The translations under genes were made by a program, and so were the position numbers. DNA of 64,000 bases. Source: Tenuifilum thalassicum (lineage in GTDB: Bacteria; Bacteroidota; Bacteroidia; Bacteroidales; Tenuifilaceae). Positions 51,036 to 58,510 of the stretch are shown here, in pieces. The notes below the pieces were generated by a model. That model had not been told where the DNA came from. It searched no databases and was given only the letters and a program-made list of their open reading frames with translations. Positions within the stretch are counted from its first letter, which is position 1; every line of letters starts with the position of its first letter. The stretch spans positions 2,588,581 through 2,652,580 of the forward strand of contig NZ_CP041345.1 in NCBI RefSeq assembly GCF_013265555.1. Direction: 5' to 3'.

Positions 51036-51749
51036 TTAAAATTTAAGGTAGAAATCGCTTGTTAGCTCCTTATACGCATCGGTAAAACTACCATCAGCAT
51101 TATGAATAGATAAAGTAGATTCAACAAGGGGTATTTTAGTCTTCTCAAACTGCAGCAAAAGCCTTAAAACTCTTTTTCCTGGACGTGAAACAACATTTAC
51201 CTTCTTGTTACAATACAGTCCAAAAGAGCTTGCCTGGGCAATAAACACATTCCCTTCGGCATAAGGGAACACGCCACAAAATTTCCCCTGGGGCAAAAGA
51301 AGTTTTGAAATTCCTTTTAACAAATCCTCATTGGGCAGTGAATCGGTATGACGTGATATATTTTTAGCCTGCTTAGGCGATTTGAGCGATTGGTTAAAAT
51401 AGGGAGGGTTTGAAACGATCAAATCGTACGATTTGCTTACAGTTTCAGCAAAAGTTTGAAACGATGTGTTAATTACATCCATCCTATCGGGCCAAGGTGA
51501 ATTAGCAATGTTCTGTCTAGCATCGGCAGCTGATTGAACATCAATTTCAACTGCATCTATTAATGCATCAGTTTTTCGCTGGGCAAGCATCAAAGCTATA
51601 ACACCTGTGCCAGTTCCTACATCAAGAATTCGCTTCGCCTCAGCAATATCAGCCCATGCACCAAGAAGTACTCCATCGGTGTTAACACGCATGGCTGCGT
51701 TATTTTGAACTATGGTAAACTGTTTGAATCTAAAATAGTTATTTCCCAT
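51036..51749 (-). CDS. tRNA1(Val) A37 N6-methyltransferase (TrmN6/YfiC-like)
   Basis: The frame is open from 51872, but the family N-terminus is close to YFRFKQFTIVQNNAAMRVNT, so the ATG at 51749 (238 residues) fits best; 51773 is an alternative. SAM motif I is LDVGTGTGVIALMLAQR and the N6-adenine methyltransferase motif is VSNPPYFNQS, which is diagnostic of amino-methyltransferases. It would methylate A37 of tRNA-Val. It follows the TIGR02757 gene, with the start 10 nt past that stop. Confidence 0.88.
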   Translation of the reverse strand: MGNNYFRFKQFTIVQNNAAMRVNTDGVLLGAWADIAEAKRILDVGTGTGVIALMLAQRKTDALIDAVEIDVQSAADARQNIANSPWPDRMDVINTSFQTFAETVSKSYDLIVSNPPYFNQSLKSPKQAKNISRHTDSLPNEDLLKGISKLLLPQGKFCGVFPYAEGNVFIAQASSFGLYCNKKVNVVSRPGKRVLRLLLQFEKTKIPLVESTLSIHNADGSFTDAYKELTSDFYLKF

Positions 51750-51759
51750 TCCTTTTGGG

Positions 51760-52539
51760 TTAGAACTTCTCATGAATGCCCAATCCAAAGAGGGCGTAAT
51801 CGTATTTAACCGGATCGTTAGAATCGAACTGTTTAAGTGAATTGGTAAGCTCAAAAACAGCCTTAAAATCATCGGCCTTTCGGTTAAGAAGGCCTAAACG
51901 TCGTCCTACCCTACCAGTGTGCAGGTCTAAAGGCATTAGCAAAGCCGAAGTTGGGATTGAATCCCATAAGCCAAAATCAACTCCTTCGGTTGAAGGCCGA
52001 ACCATCCACCTGAGAAACATGTTTATGCGTTTTGCAGCTGCACCTTTATCAACATTGGGCACATGGCGCAATGTTCTGGCAGGAACCTCACAAGAAATAA
52101 ATACGTTGCGGTAGGCTCTAATAGCACCTGAAATGGCATATTCAGCAGAGTAGCCATCAGTAAAAACTTTCTGTAACCCACCCATTTGGGTATAGATATG
52201 CCTTAAAACATACATAAACTCTATGGCATCGGCAGTGCTAAAAGTGCGGTGAACAAACCCTGCTAGCCTTTGCTCATCGGATTTGGTAAAATTTGTCACA
52301 AACTCGAAGGGCTTTTGTCCCATTATCTCCATCAATCGGTTAGCACTGTTAATAATAGATTTACGGCTCCCCCAAGCAAATGTCGATGCAAAAAGAGCTG
52401 CTATCTCAATATCGTTTTTACTTGAAAATCGATGAGCAACCTGTATGGGATCACCATCGATAAAGGCAGGACAGGCATATCGTCTATACCTATCATTAAG
52501 CAAATCGGCAAGTTGTTCGAACGATTCTGGCATGTACAT
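51760..52539 (-). CDS. TIGR02757 family protein
   Basis: 259 residues. The family is recognisable from the N-terminal RYACPAFIDGDPIQVAHRFS, the ASTFAWGSRKSIINSANRLM helix and the conserved MFLRWMVRPSTEGVDFGLW and ALLMPLDLHTGRVGRRLGLL stretches, the last resembling helix-hairpin-helix glycosylase-like folds. No function is established. It is 3 nt from lolD upstream and 10 nt from trmN6 downstream, so it is co-transcribed with both. Confidence 0.85.
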   Translation of the reverse strand: MYMPESFEQLADLLNDRYRRYACPAFIDGDPIQVAHRFSSKNDIEIAALFASTFAWGSRKSIINSANRLMEIMGQKPFEFVTNFTKSDEQRLAGFVHRTFSTADAIEFMYVLRHIYTQMGGLQKVFTDGYSAEYAISGAIRAYRNVFISCEVPARTLRHVPNVDKGAAAKRINMFLRWMVRPSTEGVDFGLWDSIPTSALLMPLDLHTGRVGRRLGLLNRKADDFKAVFELTNSLKQFDSNDPVKYDYALFGLGIHEKF

Positions 52540-52542
52540 GCG

Positions 52543-53193
52543 TTAAACTATTTGACCATCGTTCATTGAGATTTGAAGGTCGGCCATTTGGGCCAACTCC
52601 TTGTCGTGGGTAACTATCACAAATGTTTGCCCAAACTCATCCCTGAGATTAAAGAACAACCTATGCAGCTCCTCCTTGTTGTGTGAATCTAGATTGCCCG
52701 ATGGCTCATCGGCCAAAACCACTAATGGGTTATTAATAAGCGCTCTGGCAACGGCAACCCTTTGCTGCTCACCTCCCGACAGCTCCGAAGGTTTATGCGA
52801 GAATCGATGCGACAAACCTAAATATTCAAGAAGTTCCTTTGCTCGCTTAGTGGCATCGGACATGCTTTTGCCAGCAATCAGTGCAGGCATACAAACGTTT
52901 TCAAGTGCAGTAAATTCTGGAAGCAGATGATGAAACTGAAACACAAAACCAATATGGCTATTCCTAAACCCCGCAAGTTGCGTATCGTTTAGCTTTGTAA
53001 CATCCTGATTGTTGTAAAAAACATTTCCACTATCGGGCGAACTTAACGTTCCCATTATCTGCAGCAGAGTAGTCTTCCCTGCACCGCTAGGTCCAACGAT
53101 TGCTACCACTTTCCTCTCAGGGATCTCTACGCTAATACCCTTAAGAACGGTAAGAGAACCATAGGATTTTACTATGTTTTCAACTTTAATCAT
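52543..53193 (-). CDS. lolD: ABC transporter ATP-binding protein, LolD-like
   Basis: 216 residues. Walker [10 protein letters not shown] near residue 35, Q-loop [15 protein letters not shown], signature [15 protein letters not shown], Walker [10 protein letters not shown] and the H-loop VTHD. Sequence features place it in the LolD/MacB-type subgroup that serves lipoprotein release or efflux with LolC/E-like permeases. No permease gene is adjacent, so the lolD name is by similarity only. It heads the operon with TIGR02757 and trmN6. Confidence 0.85.
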   Translation of the reverse strand: MIKVENIVKSYGSLTVLKGISVEIPERKVVAIVGPSGAGKTTLLQIMGTLSSPDSGNVFYNNQDVTKLNDTQLAGFRNSHIGFVFQFHHLLPEFTALENVCMPALIAGKSMSDATKRAKELLEYLGLSHRFSHKPSELSGGEQQRVAVARALINNPLVVLADEPSGNLDSHNKEELHRLFFNLRDEFGQTFVIVTHDKELAQMADLQISMNDGQIV

Positions 53194-53214
53194 CTAAAAA
53201 GTAATTTAATATGG

Positions 53215-53222
53215 CAAAGGTA
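53215..53222 (-). promoter_or_regulatory. Candidate lolD promoter -7 element (TACCTTTG)
   Basis: Perfect TAnnTTTG on the minus strand, 21 nt before the lolD ATG and downstream of the tatA-like gene, so lolD may have its own promoter. Confidence 0.45.
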
Positions 53223-53257
53223 GACATTTTATCAGAATACCATAGGAGTAACATCTG

Positions 53258-53467
53258 CTATCCAGCGCGGCTACTACCATCATTATCTTTATCGTCTATA
53301 TCAGTTAAGGAAATCTCGCTTCGAATATCTGCAATTAGCTTAACAACCTTATGATAAAACCTTCCTAATTGTCGGGCATAAACCAGAACTTTCTCAGGCG
53401 ATAATATCAACACAGCAACAGCAATAATTAAGATCAGCTCACCCGTTCCGATAAAAAGCAGGACCAT
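53258..53467 (-). CDS. TatA/TatE family twin-arginine translocase subunit
   Basis: 69 residues. One N-terminal transmembrane helix (GTGELILIIAVAVLILSPEK) with the conserved Glu near its start and a Pro at the hinge, followed by an amphipathic helix ARQLGRFYHKVVKLIADI and an acidic polar tail. These are the features of TatA/TatE/TatB. No tatC is in the window. It has its own perfect -7 element and is 64 nt upstream of lolD. TatA versus TatB cannot be decided. Confidence 0.78.
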   Translation of the reverse strand: MVLLFIGTGELILIIAVAVLILSPEKVLVYARQLGRFYHKVVKLIADIRSEISLTDIDDKDNDGSSRAG

Positions 53468-53486
53468 AATTCGTTTAGTTTACATT

Positions 53487-53494
53487 CAAATGTA
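53487..53494 (-). promoter_or_regulatory. Candidate tatA-like promoter -7 element (TACATTTG)
   Basis: Perfect TAnnTTTG on the minus strand, 19 nt before the ATG at 53467. Confidence 0.45.
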
Positions 53495-53605
53495 GCTAGA
53501 AAACGATAAAAAAGTTTAATAAATCATAGTTTTTCAGTCGAAAAAATTATAGTTTGGCAAAAAATTAAAACCAAAAGCTATAAACCAAAACCTAAACTCA
53601 GAGAT

Positions 53606-54943
53606 ATGAGTAAGATATTAGTTTTAGGAGCAGGGCTGTCGTCATCGGACCTGATTAAATACCTGCTCGACCACTCCAAAGTACTGGGATGGACTATAAA
53701 AGTTGGAGATATTTCACTAGAGACTGCTCGTGAAAAAGTGAATAACCATCCTAATGCAGAGGCAATTAAATTCGATATCAATAACAGTGCGCAGCTCCAA
53801 GAAGAGGTTTCTTGGGCAAATGCAGTCATTTCACTACTTCCCGCATTCATGCATCCTATAGTTGCCCAAGAATGTGTAAAGCAGGGTAAACACATGCTCA
53901 CTGCATCGTACGTATCCGATACTATGAAATCGTTGCATGAAGAAGCGGTTCAAAAGGGTATCTCCTTAATGAATGAGCTAGGGGTTGACCCTGGGATTGA
54001 CCATATGTCGGCAATGCGTGTAATTGACGAAATAAGATCGAAGGGTGGAAAACTTTTAGGCTTTATATCCAACACAGGAGGACTAGTTGCCCCTGAGAGC
54101 GACAATAATCCTTGGAATTACAAGTTTACATGGAATCCCCGAAACGTTGTTCTAGCAGGCCAAGGTGTTGCACAGTACCTCGAAGAGGGACAATACAAGT
54201 ACATCCCCTATCACCGACTATTCACGAACGTTAGGGAGTACGATATTCTTGATTTAGGAAAGTTTGAGATGTACCCCAACAGGGACTCTCTTAAGTACCG
54301 AGAGATTTATGGTATTCAAGACATAAAAACAATCATCCGAGGAACTTTAAGGCGGGCAGGCTATAGCAAGGCTTGGAACGTTTTTGTTCAGCTTGGCATG
54401 ACCGACGACAGCTATAAGATGCAAAATAGCGAGAAGCTTACTAAACGCGAATTCTTAAACAGCTTTTTACCCTACCACCCAACTGAAAACGTTGAGGAGA
54501 AACTTCGCAGAATAGTTCCCGAAGCAAACGATGAGGTGGTATTTAATAAGATAAAATGGCTTGGCTTGTTTGAAAACGAACCCATTGGCCTACCAAATGC
54601 AAGCCCTGCACAGCTGCTTCAACATATCCTGGAGAGCAAAATGGCGCTCGACCCCAACGACAAGGATATGATTGTAATGCAGCATATTTTTGATTACGAG
54701 CTAAACGGGACAAAACGTCGTAGGACCTCAACCATGGTTATTACTGGAAAAGATACAGTTCACACCGCCATGTCGATAACCGTTGGCACACCACTTGCCA
54801 TAGCAACAAAACTATTGCTAACTGGACAAATTACCGACCGAGGTGTAGTTGTTCCAACTAAGCCACACATTTACACCCCCATACTCCAAGAGCTAGAAAG
54901 TTTTGGGGTGAAATTTATTGAAGATGATTTTGAGCTAAGTTAG
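53606..54943 (+). CDS. Saccharopine dehydrogenase family protein
   Basis: 445 residues. The N-terminal Rossmann domain begins KILVLGAGLSSSDLIKYLLD, and the second domain holds MNELGVDPGIDHMSAMRVID, a hallmark of saccharopine reductase/dehydrogenase (LYS9-like) proteins. FISNTGGLVAPESDNNPWNYKFTW is also standard, quoted in part as GGLVAPESDNNPWNY. In Bacteroidota this enzyme may act in lysine metabolism or carboxynorspermidine-type chemistry; the substrate is not settled by sequence. Monocistronic, upstream of the repeat island. Confidence 0.88.
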   Translation: MSKILVLGAGLSSSDLIKYLLDHSKVLGWTIKVGDISLETAREKVNNHPNAEAIKFDINNSAQLQEEVSWANAVISLLPAFMHPIVAQECVKQGKHMLTASYVSDTMKSLHEEAVQKGISLMNELGVDPGIDHMSAMRVIDEIRSKGGKLLGFISNTGGLVAPESDNNPWNYKFTWNPRNVVLAGQGVAQYLEEGQYKYIPYHRLFTNVREYDILDLGKFEMYPNRDSLKYREIYGIQDIKTIIRGTLRRAGYSKAWNVFVQLGMTDDSYKMQNSEKLTKREFLNSFLPYHPTENVEEKLRRIVPEANDEVVFNKIKWLGLFENEPIGLPNASPAQLLQHILESKMALDPNDKDMIVMQHIFDYELNGTKRRRTSTMVITGKDTVHTAMSITVGTPLAIATKLLLTGQITDRGVVVPTKPHIYTPILQELESFGVKFIEDDFELS

Positions 54944-54981
54944 GCACTGAAATAAGCACAAAGAGATAGCAAAATCTAAAC

Positions 54982-55019
54982 CAGCCACCTGTAAGCAGAT
55001 TGCACATTATGGGTGGCTG
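54982..55019 (+). terminator. Possible terminator after saccharopine dehydrogenase
   Basis: CAGCCACC (54982-54989) pairs with GGTGGCTG (55012-55019), but the loop is 22 bases and the following T content is modest, so this is weak. Confidence 0.35.
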
Positions 55020-55130
55020 ATTGATATGTTTTAATAGCATTGGCCAAAATCACACTTAGTTTTTTCAAATCGGGTTTTATAAACAAATTAATTCCGAATC
55101 ATCATTCTATCACCTTTATATTCTTGCACA

Positions 55131-55162
55131 AGAGATACTTCGGCAGGCTCAGCATGACAATG
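55131..55162. repeat. Extragenic repeat element copy 1
   Basis: Contains AGAGAT, then TTCGGCAGGCTCAGCATGAC and AATG. Same orientation as copies at 55373 and 55646. Confidence 0.6.
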
Positions 55163-55207
55163 ATTCAAGGTTTAAGGATGTGTTGGGCAAAGACGGATAA
55201 ATGGTTT

Positions 55208-55267
55208 AAAATTTCAGATTCAAAATTTCAGATTCAAAATTTCAGATTCAAAATTCAAGATTCAAGA
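55208..55267. repeat. Tandem repeat, unit AAAATTTCAGATTC
   Basis: Three perfect 14-base units at 55208-55221, 55222-55235 and 55236-55249, then a diverged fourth unit (AAAATTCAAGATTC, 55250-55263). Head to tail without spacers. Confidence 0.9.
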
Positions 55268-55284
55268 ATTGTCACATGAAATTT

Positions 55285-55406
55285 CGATACTTCCGAATGT
55301 TTCCGAATCATTCCGAATCATTCATTCCTTTAACTTCATTTAACTTCCTCTAACTTCTCATATTCCTCAAGAAGAGATGCCTCGACTACGCTCGGCATGA
55401 CAAAGG
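55285..55406. repeat. Composite extragenic repeat, second module
   Basis: In order: TTCCGAATGTTTCCGAATCA units, ATTCCTTTAACTTCATTTAA with CTTCCTCTAACTTC, ATTCCTC, AGAGATGC and the CTCGACTACGCTCGGCATGA element (copy 2, 55373-55406). The same order recurs at 55571-55678. Confidence 0.6.
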
Positions 55407-55463
55407 TTTCCAGTTCTATCGGTATTATGCCAATTCATTCTTCCTTCCAAAGATCACTCCAAA

Positions 55464-55513
55464 CCTCCCCTGAGAGGGGAGGCTTAACTCCCCTCTACTT
55501 TTCAGGAGAGGGG
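55464..55513. repeat. GC-rich double hairpin repeat
   Basis: First hairpin: CCTCCCCT (55464-55471), loop GAG, AGGGGAGG (55475-55482). Second: CCCCTCT (55490-55496) with AGAGGGG (55507-55513). GCAGGGGGTGTGG follows. This resembles the CTCCCCTC...GAGGGG...GGGGGTG extragenic repeat I recall from other Bacteroidota genomes. Confidence 0.65.
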
Positions 55514-55570
55514 CAGGGGGTGTGGTCAAAAAAATTCTAAACACCAAAAACTAAAAACCAAACACGGTCT

Positions 55571-55678
55571 CAAATCTTCCGATTCCTTCCGATTCATTCC
55601 TTTAACTTCATCTAACTTCATCTAACTTCATCATATTCTTCCACCGGAGATGTTTCGACAAGCTCAGCATGACAATGA
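55571..55678. repeat. Composite extragenic repeat, third module
   Basis: TTCCGATTCCTTCCGATTCA, then ATTCCTTTAACTTCATCTAA with two more TCTAACTTCA units, ATATTCTTCC, GGAGATG and TTTCGACAAGCTCAGCATGA (copy 3, 55646-55678). A further TTCCGAATATTTCCGATTCA run follows at about 55687. Confidence 0.6.
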
Positions 55679-55780
55679 CCTACGATTCCTTCCGAATATT
55701 TCCGATTCATTCCTTTAAATTCCCTCAACTCCATCATCATCAAACTTTTTCCTCAAATTTTTGTTTTTAAAAATATGTCG

Positions 55781-55794
55781 TATGTTTACAACAT
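55781..55794 (+). promoter_or_regulatory. ars operon promoter and candidate ArsR operator
   Basis: TATGTTTA (55781-55788) differs from TAnnTTTG in one base and has TTTTTG ending at 55763, 17 bases upstream. Overlapping it, ATGTT (55782-55786) and AACAT (55790-55794) form a perfect inverted repeat with a 3-base spacer, a good position for repression by ArsR. Confidence 0.42.
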
Positions 55795-55813
55795 TAATAC
55801 ATTAGAAAGTGTA

Positions 55814-56143
55814 ATGAACAAAAAAGAGATTTTTGACGATGAGCTGCAGGAACTAGCACAGTTTGCAAAAGCCATATCGCATCCTGCAAGACTGGCCATT
55901 TTGAAGTATTTGGCCGAGACAAAGAGTTGTATCTCTGGCGACATTTCCCAGAATATACCCTTAAGCCGCACCACTGTTTCGCAGCATCTTCGGGAACTCA
56001 AAGAGCTAGGATTGATCCATGGCGAAATTGAAGGGCTAAAAATCAACTATTGCATCTGCTCTAGCAACATATACAGGTACCTTGAACTTTTTGAGAACTT
56101 TTTTGAAAAAGTTAAGGAAGCTGCAGTGGATTGTGAGATATAG
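55814..56143 (+). CDS. arsR: ArsR family arsenic-responsive repressor
   Basis: 109 residues from ATG 55814. The frame opens at 55775, but the promoter candidate lies between the two ATGs, so the second is preferred. The winged helix covers about 10-90: FAKAISHPARLAILKYLAET, and the recognition region PLSRTTVSQHLRELKELGLI. The classical ELCVCDL metal box is replaced by KSCISGD with a single Cys39; additional Cys80 and Cys82 (CIC) lie in the wing and Cys107 near the end. As(III) sensing probably uses these. First gene of the ars operon. Confidence 0.88.
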   Translation: MNKKEIFDDELQELAQFAKAISHPARLAILKYLAETKSCISGDISQNIPLSRTTVSQHLRELKELGLIHGEIEGLKINYCICSSNIYRYLELFENFFEKVKEAAVDCEI

Positions 56144-56186
56144 TAACAGCTAAATAAATCAATAACAAATCAAACTCTTTAAACTA

Positions 56187-56477
56187 ATGAAACTATCGGA
56201 AAAAGCAAAAAAAGAGCTAACCAGGGTTCTTGATGAAACTGGAGAGAACGCTAATGGGATTCGTATATACAATAGCCAAGGATGCTGTGGCACTTCAATA
56301 CAAATGGATGTAGCCAGCCATGCCGAAAACGGAGAAACGGCCATCAATATCGACGGTATTGATTTTTACATTGAGAACGTTTTAATCGAAACTCTTACCG
56401 ACGTTACTCTAGACCATAATGGATTTGGCTTCCTTATGAATGGACTTAAGAAAGAAAGCGGTGGATGTTGCTGCTAA
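56187..56477 (+). CDS. HesB/IscA-like protein with Cys-Cys and terminal Cys-Cys-Cys
   Basis: 96 residues. The N-terminus KLSEKAKKELTRVLDE and the strand pattern GIRIYNSQGCCGTSIQMDVA follow the HesB/IscA A-type scaffold, and the C-terminal half keeps IDGIDFYIENVLIETLTDVT. The usual Cys ligands are modified to Cys33-Cys34 and a terminal Cys94-Cys95-Cys96. Its place between arsR and arsC suggests As(III) or iron-sulfur binding, perhaps as a metallochaperone in the role ArsD has elsewhere; this is inference. It starts 44 nt after arsR. Confidence 0.75.
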   Translation: MKLSEKAKKELTRVLDETGENANGIRIYNSQGCCGTSIQMDVASHAENGETAINIDGIDFYIENVLIETLTDVTLDHNGFGFLMNGLKKESGGCCC

Positions 56478-56487
56478 ACAAGATACT

Positions 56488-56904
56488 ATGGAACAATCAC
56501 TATTTTCAAATAAAGGCTTTAAAAGTGGAGGATTCCTAAATCTGACTCCACGCGATGCATATAACGAAGCCAAAAGTGGGAATGCAACAATTGTAGATGT
56601 GAGAGAAAGTACATTAACTGGCTACAAGCAATTCGACGTTCCCAAAGTGATTTACCTCCCTTTAAGTGAACTGTTAAATAGAATTGAGGAGCTACCTAAA
56701 AACTTCCCCTTAATCATTGCCGATTCAGCAGGATTGCGAAGCCATGAAGCGATGGTAATTCTTTTAGAAAAGGGCTTCAACCTTGTTGCAAACCTTGCAG
56801 GAGGAATTGTTGAATGGGAACGCGATGGTCTGCCATTAGTTGTAAATAACAAGGAAAGGCTCGACGGCTCATGTATGTGCCAGCTAAGGCCAAGAATGAA
56901 GTAA
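56488..56904 (+). CDS. Rhodanese-like protein lacking the catalytic cysteine, with C-terminal CxC
   Basis: 138 residues from ATG 56488, 10 nt after the HesB-like gene. The rhodanese fold is evident: NLTPRDAYNEAKSGNATIVD, VREST, VIYLPLSELLNRIEEL and GGIVEWERDGLPLV. The active-site loop CxxGxR reads D79-S-A-G-L-R84, so sulfur transfer chemistry is not expected. Two Cys near the C-terminus (Cys129 and Cys131, SCMC) are a possible metalloid site. It lies inside the ars operon. The fold is clear; the role is unknown. Confidence 0.8.
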   Translation: MEQSLFSNKGFKSGGFLNLTPRDAYNEAKSGNATIVDVRESTLTGYKQFDVPKVIYLPLSELLNRIEELPKNFPLIIADSAGLRSHEAMVILLEKGFNLVANLAGGIVEWERDGLPLVVNNKERLDGSCMCQLRPRMK

Positions 56905-56922
56905 TTTAAAAACAACATAAAG

Positions 56923-57354
56923 ATGACAAAAATCCTAATACTTTGCACTGGCAATAGTTGCCGTAGCCAAATGGCCGAAGGCTTTCTTAAGTCGTTCGAC
57001 AACCAGCTTGTTGTTGAATCAGCCGGAACAGAACCTGCTTCGCACGTTAACCCATACGCAATTAAGGTAATGTCCGAATTGGGAATCGACATTAGCAAAA
57101 ACAAGCCAAAACTTGTTGACCAGTTCATTAACGATGAGTGGGACTATGTAATTACAGTTTGCGACAATGCAAAAGAAACCTGCCCAGCATTCTTTGGTAA
57201 AGTAAAGCATCGCCTGCATATAGGTTTTGAAGATCCTGCTGAAGCAAAAGGGACCGAAGAGTTTATATTAAATGAGTTTCGCAGGATTCGAGACCTAATT
57301 AAGGAAGATTTTGAGAAGTTCTATACAGAGCAAGTAATCAAAAAGCAAAACTGA
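56923..57354 (+). CDS. arsC: Arsenate reductase, thioredoxin-coupled (LMW phosphatase type)
   Basis: 143 residues. It reduces arsenate to arsenite in the cytoplasm. The P-loop is C8-TGNSC-R14 (Cx5R) and the redox pair Cys80 and Cys87 lies in TVCDNAKETCPAF; these three Cys match the catalytic set of the S. aureus pI258 ArsC type. SAGTEPASHVNPYAI and FEDPAEAKGTEE are also standard for this family. Fourth gene of the ars operon, directly upstream of the efflux pump. Confidence 0.95.
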   Translation: MTKILILCTGNSCRSQMAEGFLKSFDNQLVVESAGTEPASHVNPYAIKVMSELGIDISKNKPKLVDQFINDEWDYVITVCDNAKETCPAFFGKVKHRLHIGFEDPAEAKGTEEFILNEFRRIRDLIKEDFEKFYTEQVIKKQN

Positions 57355-57392
57355 TAAAAGTTCAAGAAAACAACTAAACCCAAAGTGAAACT

Positions 57393-58451
57393 ATGAAACA
57401 GCGACTTAAGTTTTTAGACAGGTATCTCACATTGTGGATATTCTTGGCTATGGCCATAGGTGTTTTATCTGGCCACTTTTTCCCATCAATAGCCGAATTC
57501 TGGGATGCGCTAAAGCCATCGCCCGAAAGTACAACGAACATTCCTATAGCTATTGGATTAATCCTGATGATGTATCCACCATTAGCCAAGGTTAAGTACG
57601 AGGAGCTGGGCGATGTATTCAAGAACTACAAGGTGCTAACCCTATCGCTTATTCAAAACTGGGTCATTGGGCCTATCTTTATGTTTCTGCTAGCCATTGC
57701 CTTTTATAAACTTTTCCCAAGCCCAACTAACCTGCAATACATGTATGGTATAATAATGATAGGTTTAGCTCGCTGCATTGCAATGGTAATAGTTTGGAAC
57801 GACCTAGCAAAAGGCGATACGGAATATGCAGCAGGATTGGTTGCTTTCAACTCCATTTTTCAGGTTCTATTCTATTCGGTTTATGCCTATGTTTTTATAG
57901 CCATTCTGCCTGGTTGGTTTGGCATTCCAACTAACAGTTCAGTTGAACAAATTACGATAGGTCAAATCGCCGAGAGTGTGTTCATCTATCTAGGCATCCC
58001 ATTTATAGCAGGCTTCCTAACACGCTTCATCCTTATTCGGGCAAAAGGAACGACCTGGTATAATACCAAATTCATTCCCAAGATTAGCCCAATTACCCTT
58101 ATCGCGCTACTATTCACTATAATTGTTATGTTTTCACTAAAAGGCGAGTACATTGTAAAAATTCCAATGGATGTTGTTCTAATTGCTGTTCCTTTACTTA
58201 TCTACTTTGTGTTTATGTTCTTAGCCTCTTTCTTCATGAGTAAGAAAGCGGGTGCTACCTATGAGCAAACCACAACACTGTCGTTTACAGCTGCAAGCAA
58301 TAACTTTGAACTTGCTATTGCTGTTGCCATTGCCATTTTTGGAATCAATTCTGGAGAGGCATTTGCCGCAGTTATTGGTCCTCTTGTTGAAGTACCAGTA
58401 ATGATTGCACTTGTTAATGTTGCTCTAAACTTCAAAAAGAAACTGTTCTAA
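57393..58451 (+). CDS. acr3: ACR3 family arsenite efflux transporter
   Basis: 352 residues, about ten transmembrane helices. Typical ACR3 stretches are [54 protein letters not shown] (with the essential Cys) and [20 protein letters not shown]. It exports As(III) across the inner membrane driven by the proton gradient. Last gene of the operon, followed by a strong terminator 20 nt downstream. The original name arsB is also used for this family. Confidence 0.96.
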   Translation: MKQRLKFLDRYLTLWIFLAMAIGVLSGHFFPSIAEFWDALKPSPESTTNIPIAIGLILMMYPPLAKVKYEELGDVFKNYKVLTLSLIQNWVIGPIFMFLLAIAFYKLFPSPTNLQYMYGIIMIGLARCIAMVIVWNDLAKGDTEYAAGLVAFNSIFQVLFYSVYAYVFIAILPGWFGIPTNSSVEQITIGQIAESVFIYLGIPFIAGFLTRFILIRAKGTTWYNTKFIPKISPITLIALLFTIIVMFSLKGEYIVKIPMDVVLIAVPLLIYFVFMFLASFFMSKKAGATYEQTTTLSFTAASNNFELAIAVAIAIFGINSGEAFAAVIGPLVEVPVMIALVNVALNFKKKLF

Positions 58452-58471
58452 CTTTCTCGTATAATCCTTTT

Positions 58472-58497
58472 AGCCCGCATTTGTTGCGGGCTTTTTT
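58472..58497 (+). terminator. Rho-independent terminator of the ars operon
   Basis: AGCCCGCA (58472-58479) pairs perfectly with TGCGGGCT (58485-58492) across TTTGT and is followed by a T-run. Confidence 0.85.
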
Positions 58498-58510
58498 GTA
58501 TCTTTACCAT

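Larger units (their letters stand above)
54944..55774. other. Non-coding island of 831 bases with several extragenic repeats
   Basis: No gene is seen. A hairpin near 54982-55019 may end the upstream gene. The rest holds three copies of a TCGACxxGCTC/GCATGACAA element, several TTCCGATTCATTCC plus TTTAACTTC runs, a 14-base tandem repeat and a GC-rich double hairpin, in a sequence otherwise AT-rich. A frame of 79 codons at 55040-55279 lies across the tandem repeat and is not credible as a gene. Confidence 0.6.

Noticed and set aside
55208-55267. CRISPR-like array
   Set aside because: Units are 14 bases, directly abutting and without spacers, and no cas gene is near.
55040-55279. 79-codon plus-strand frame in the repeat island
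   Set aside because: It runs through the 14-base tandem repeat and extragenic elements, which explains its repetitive residues.
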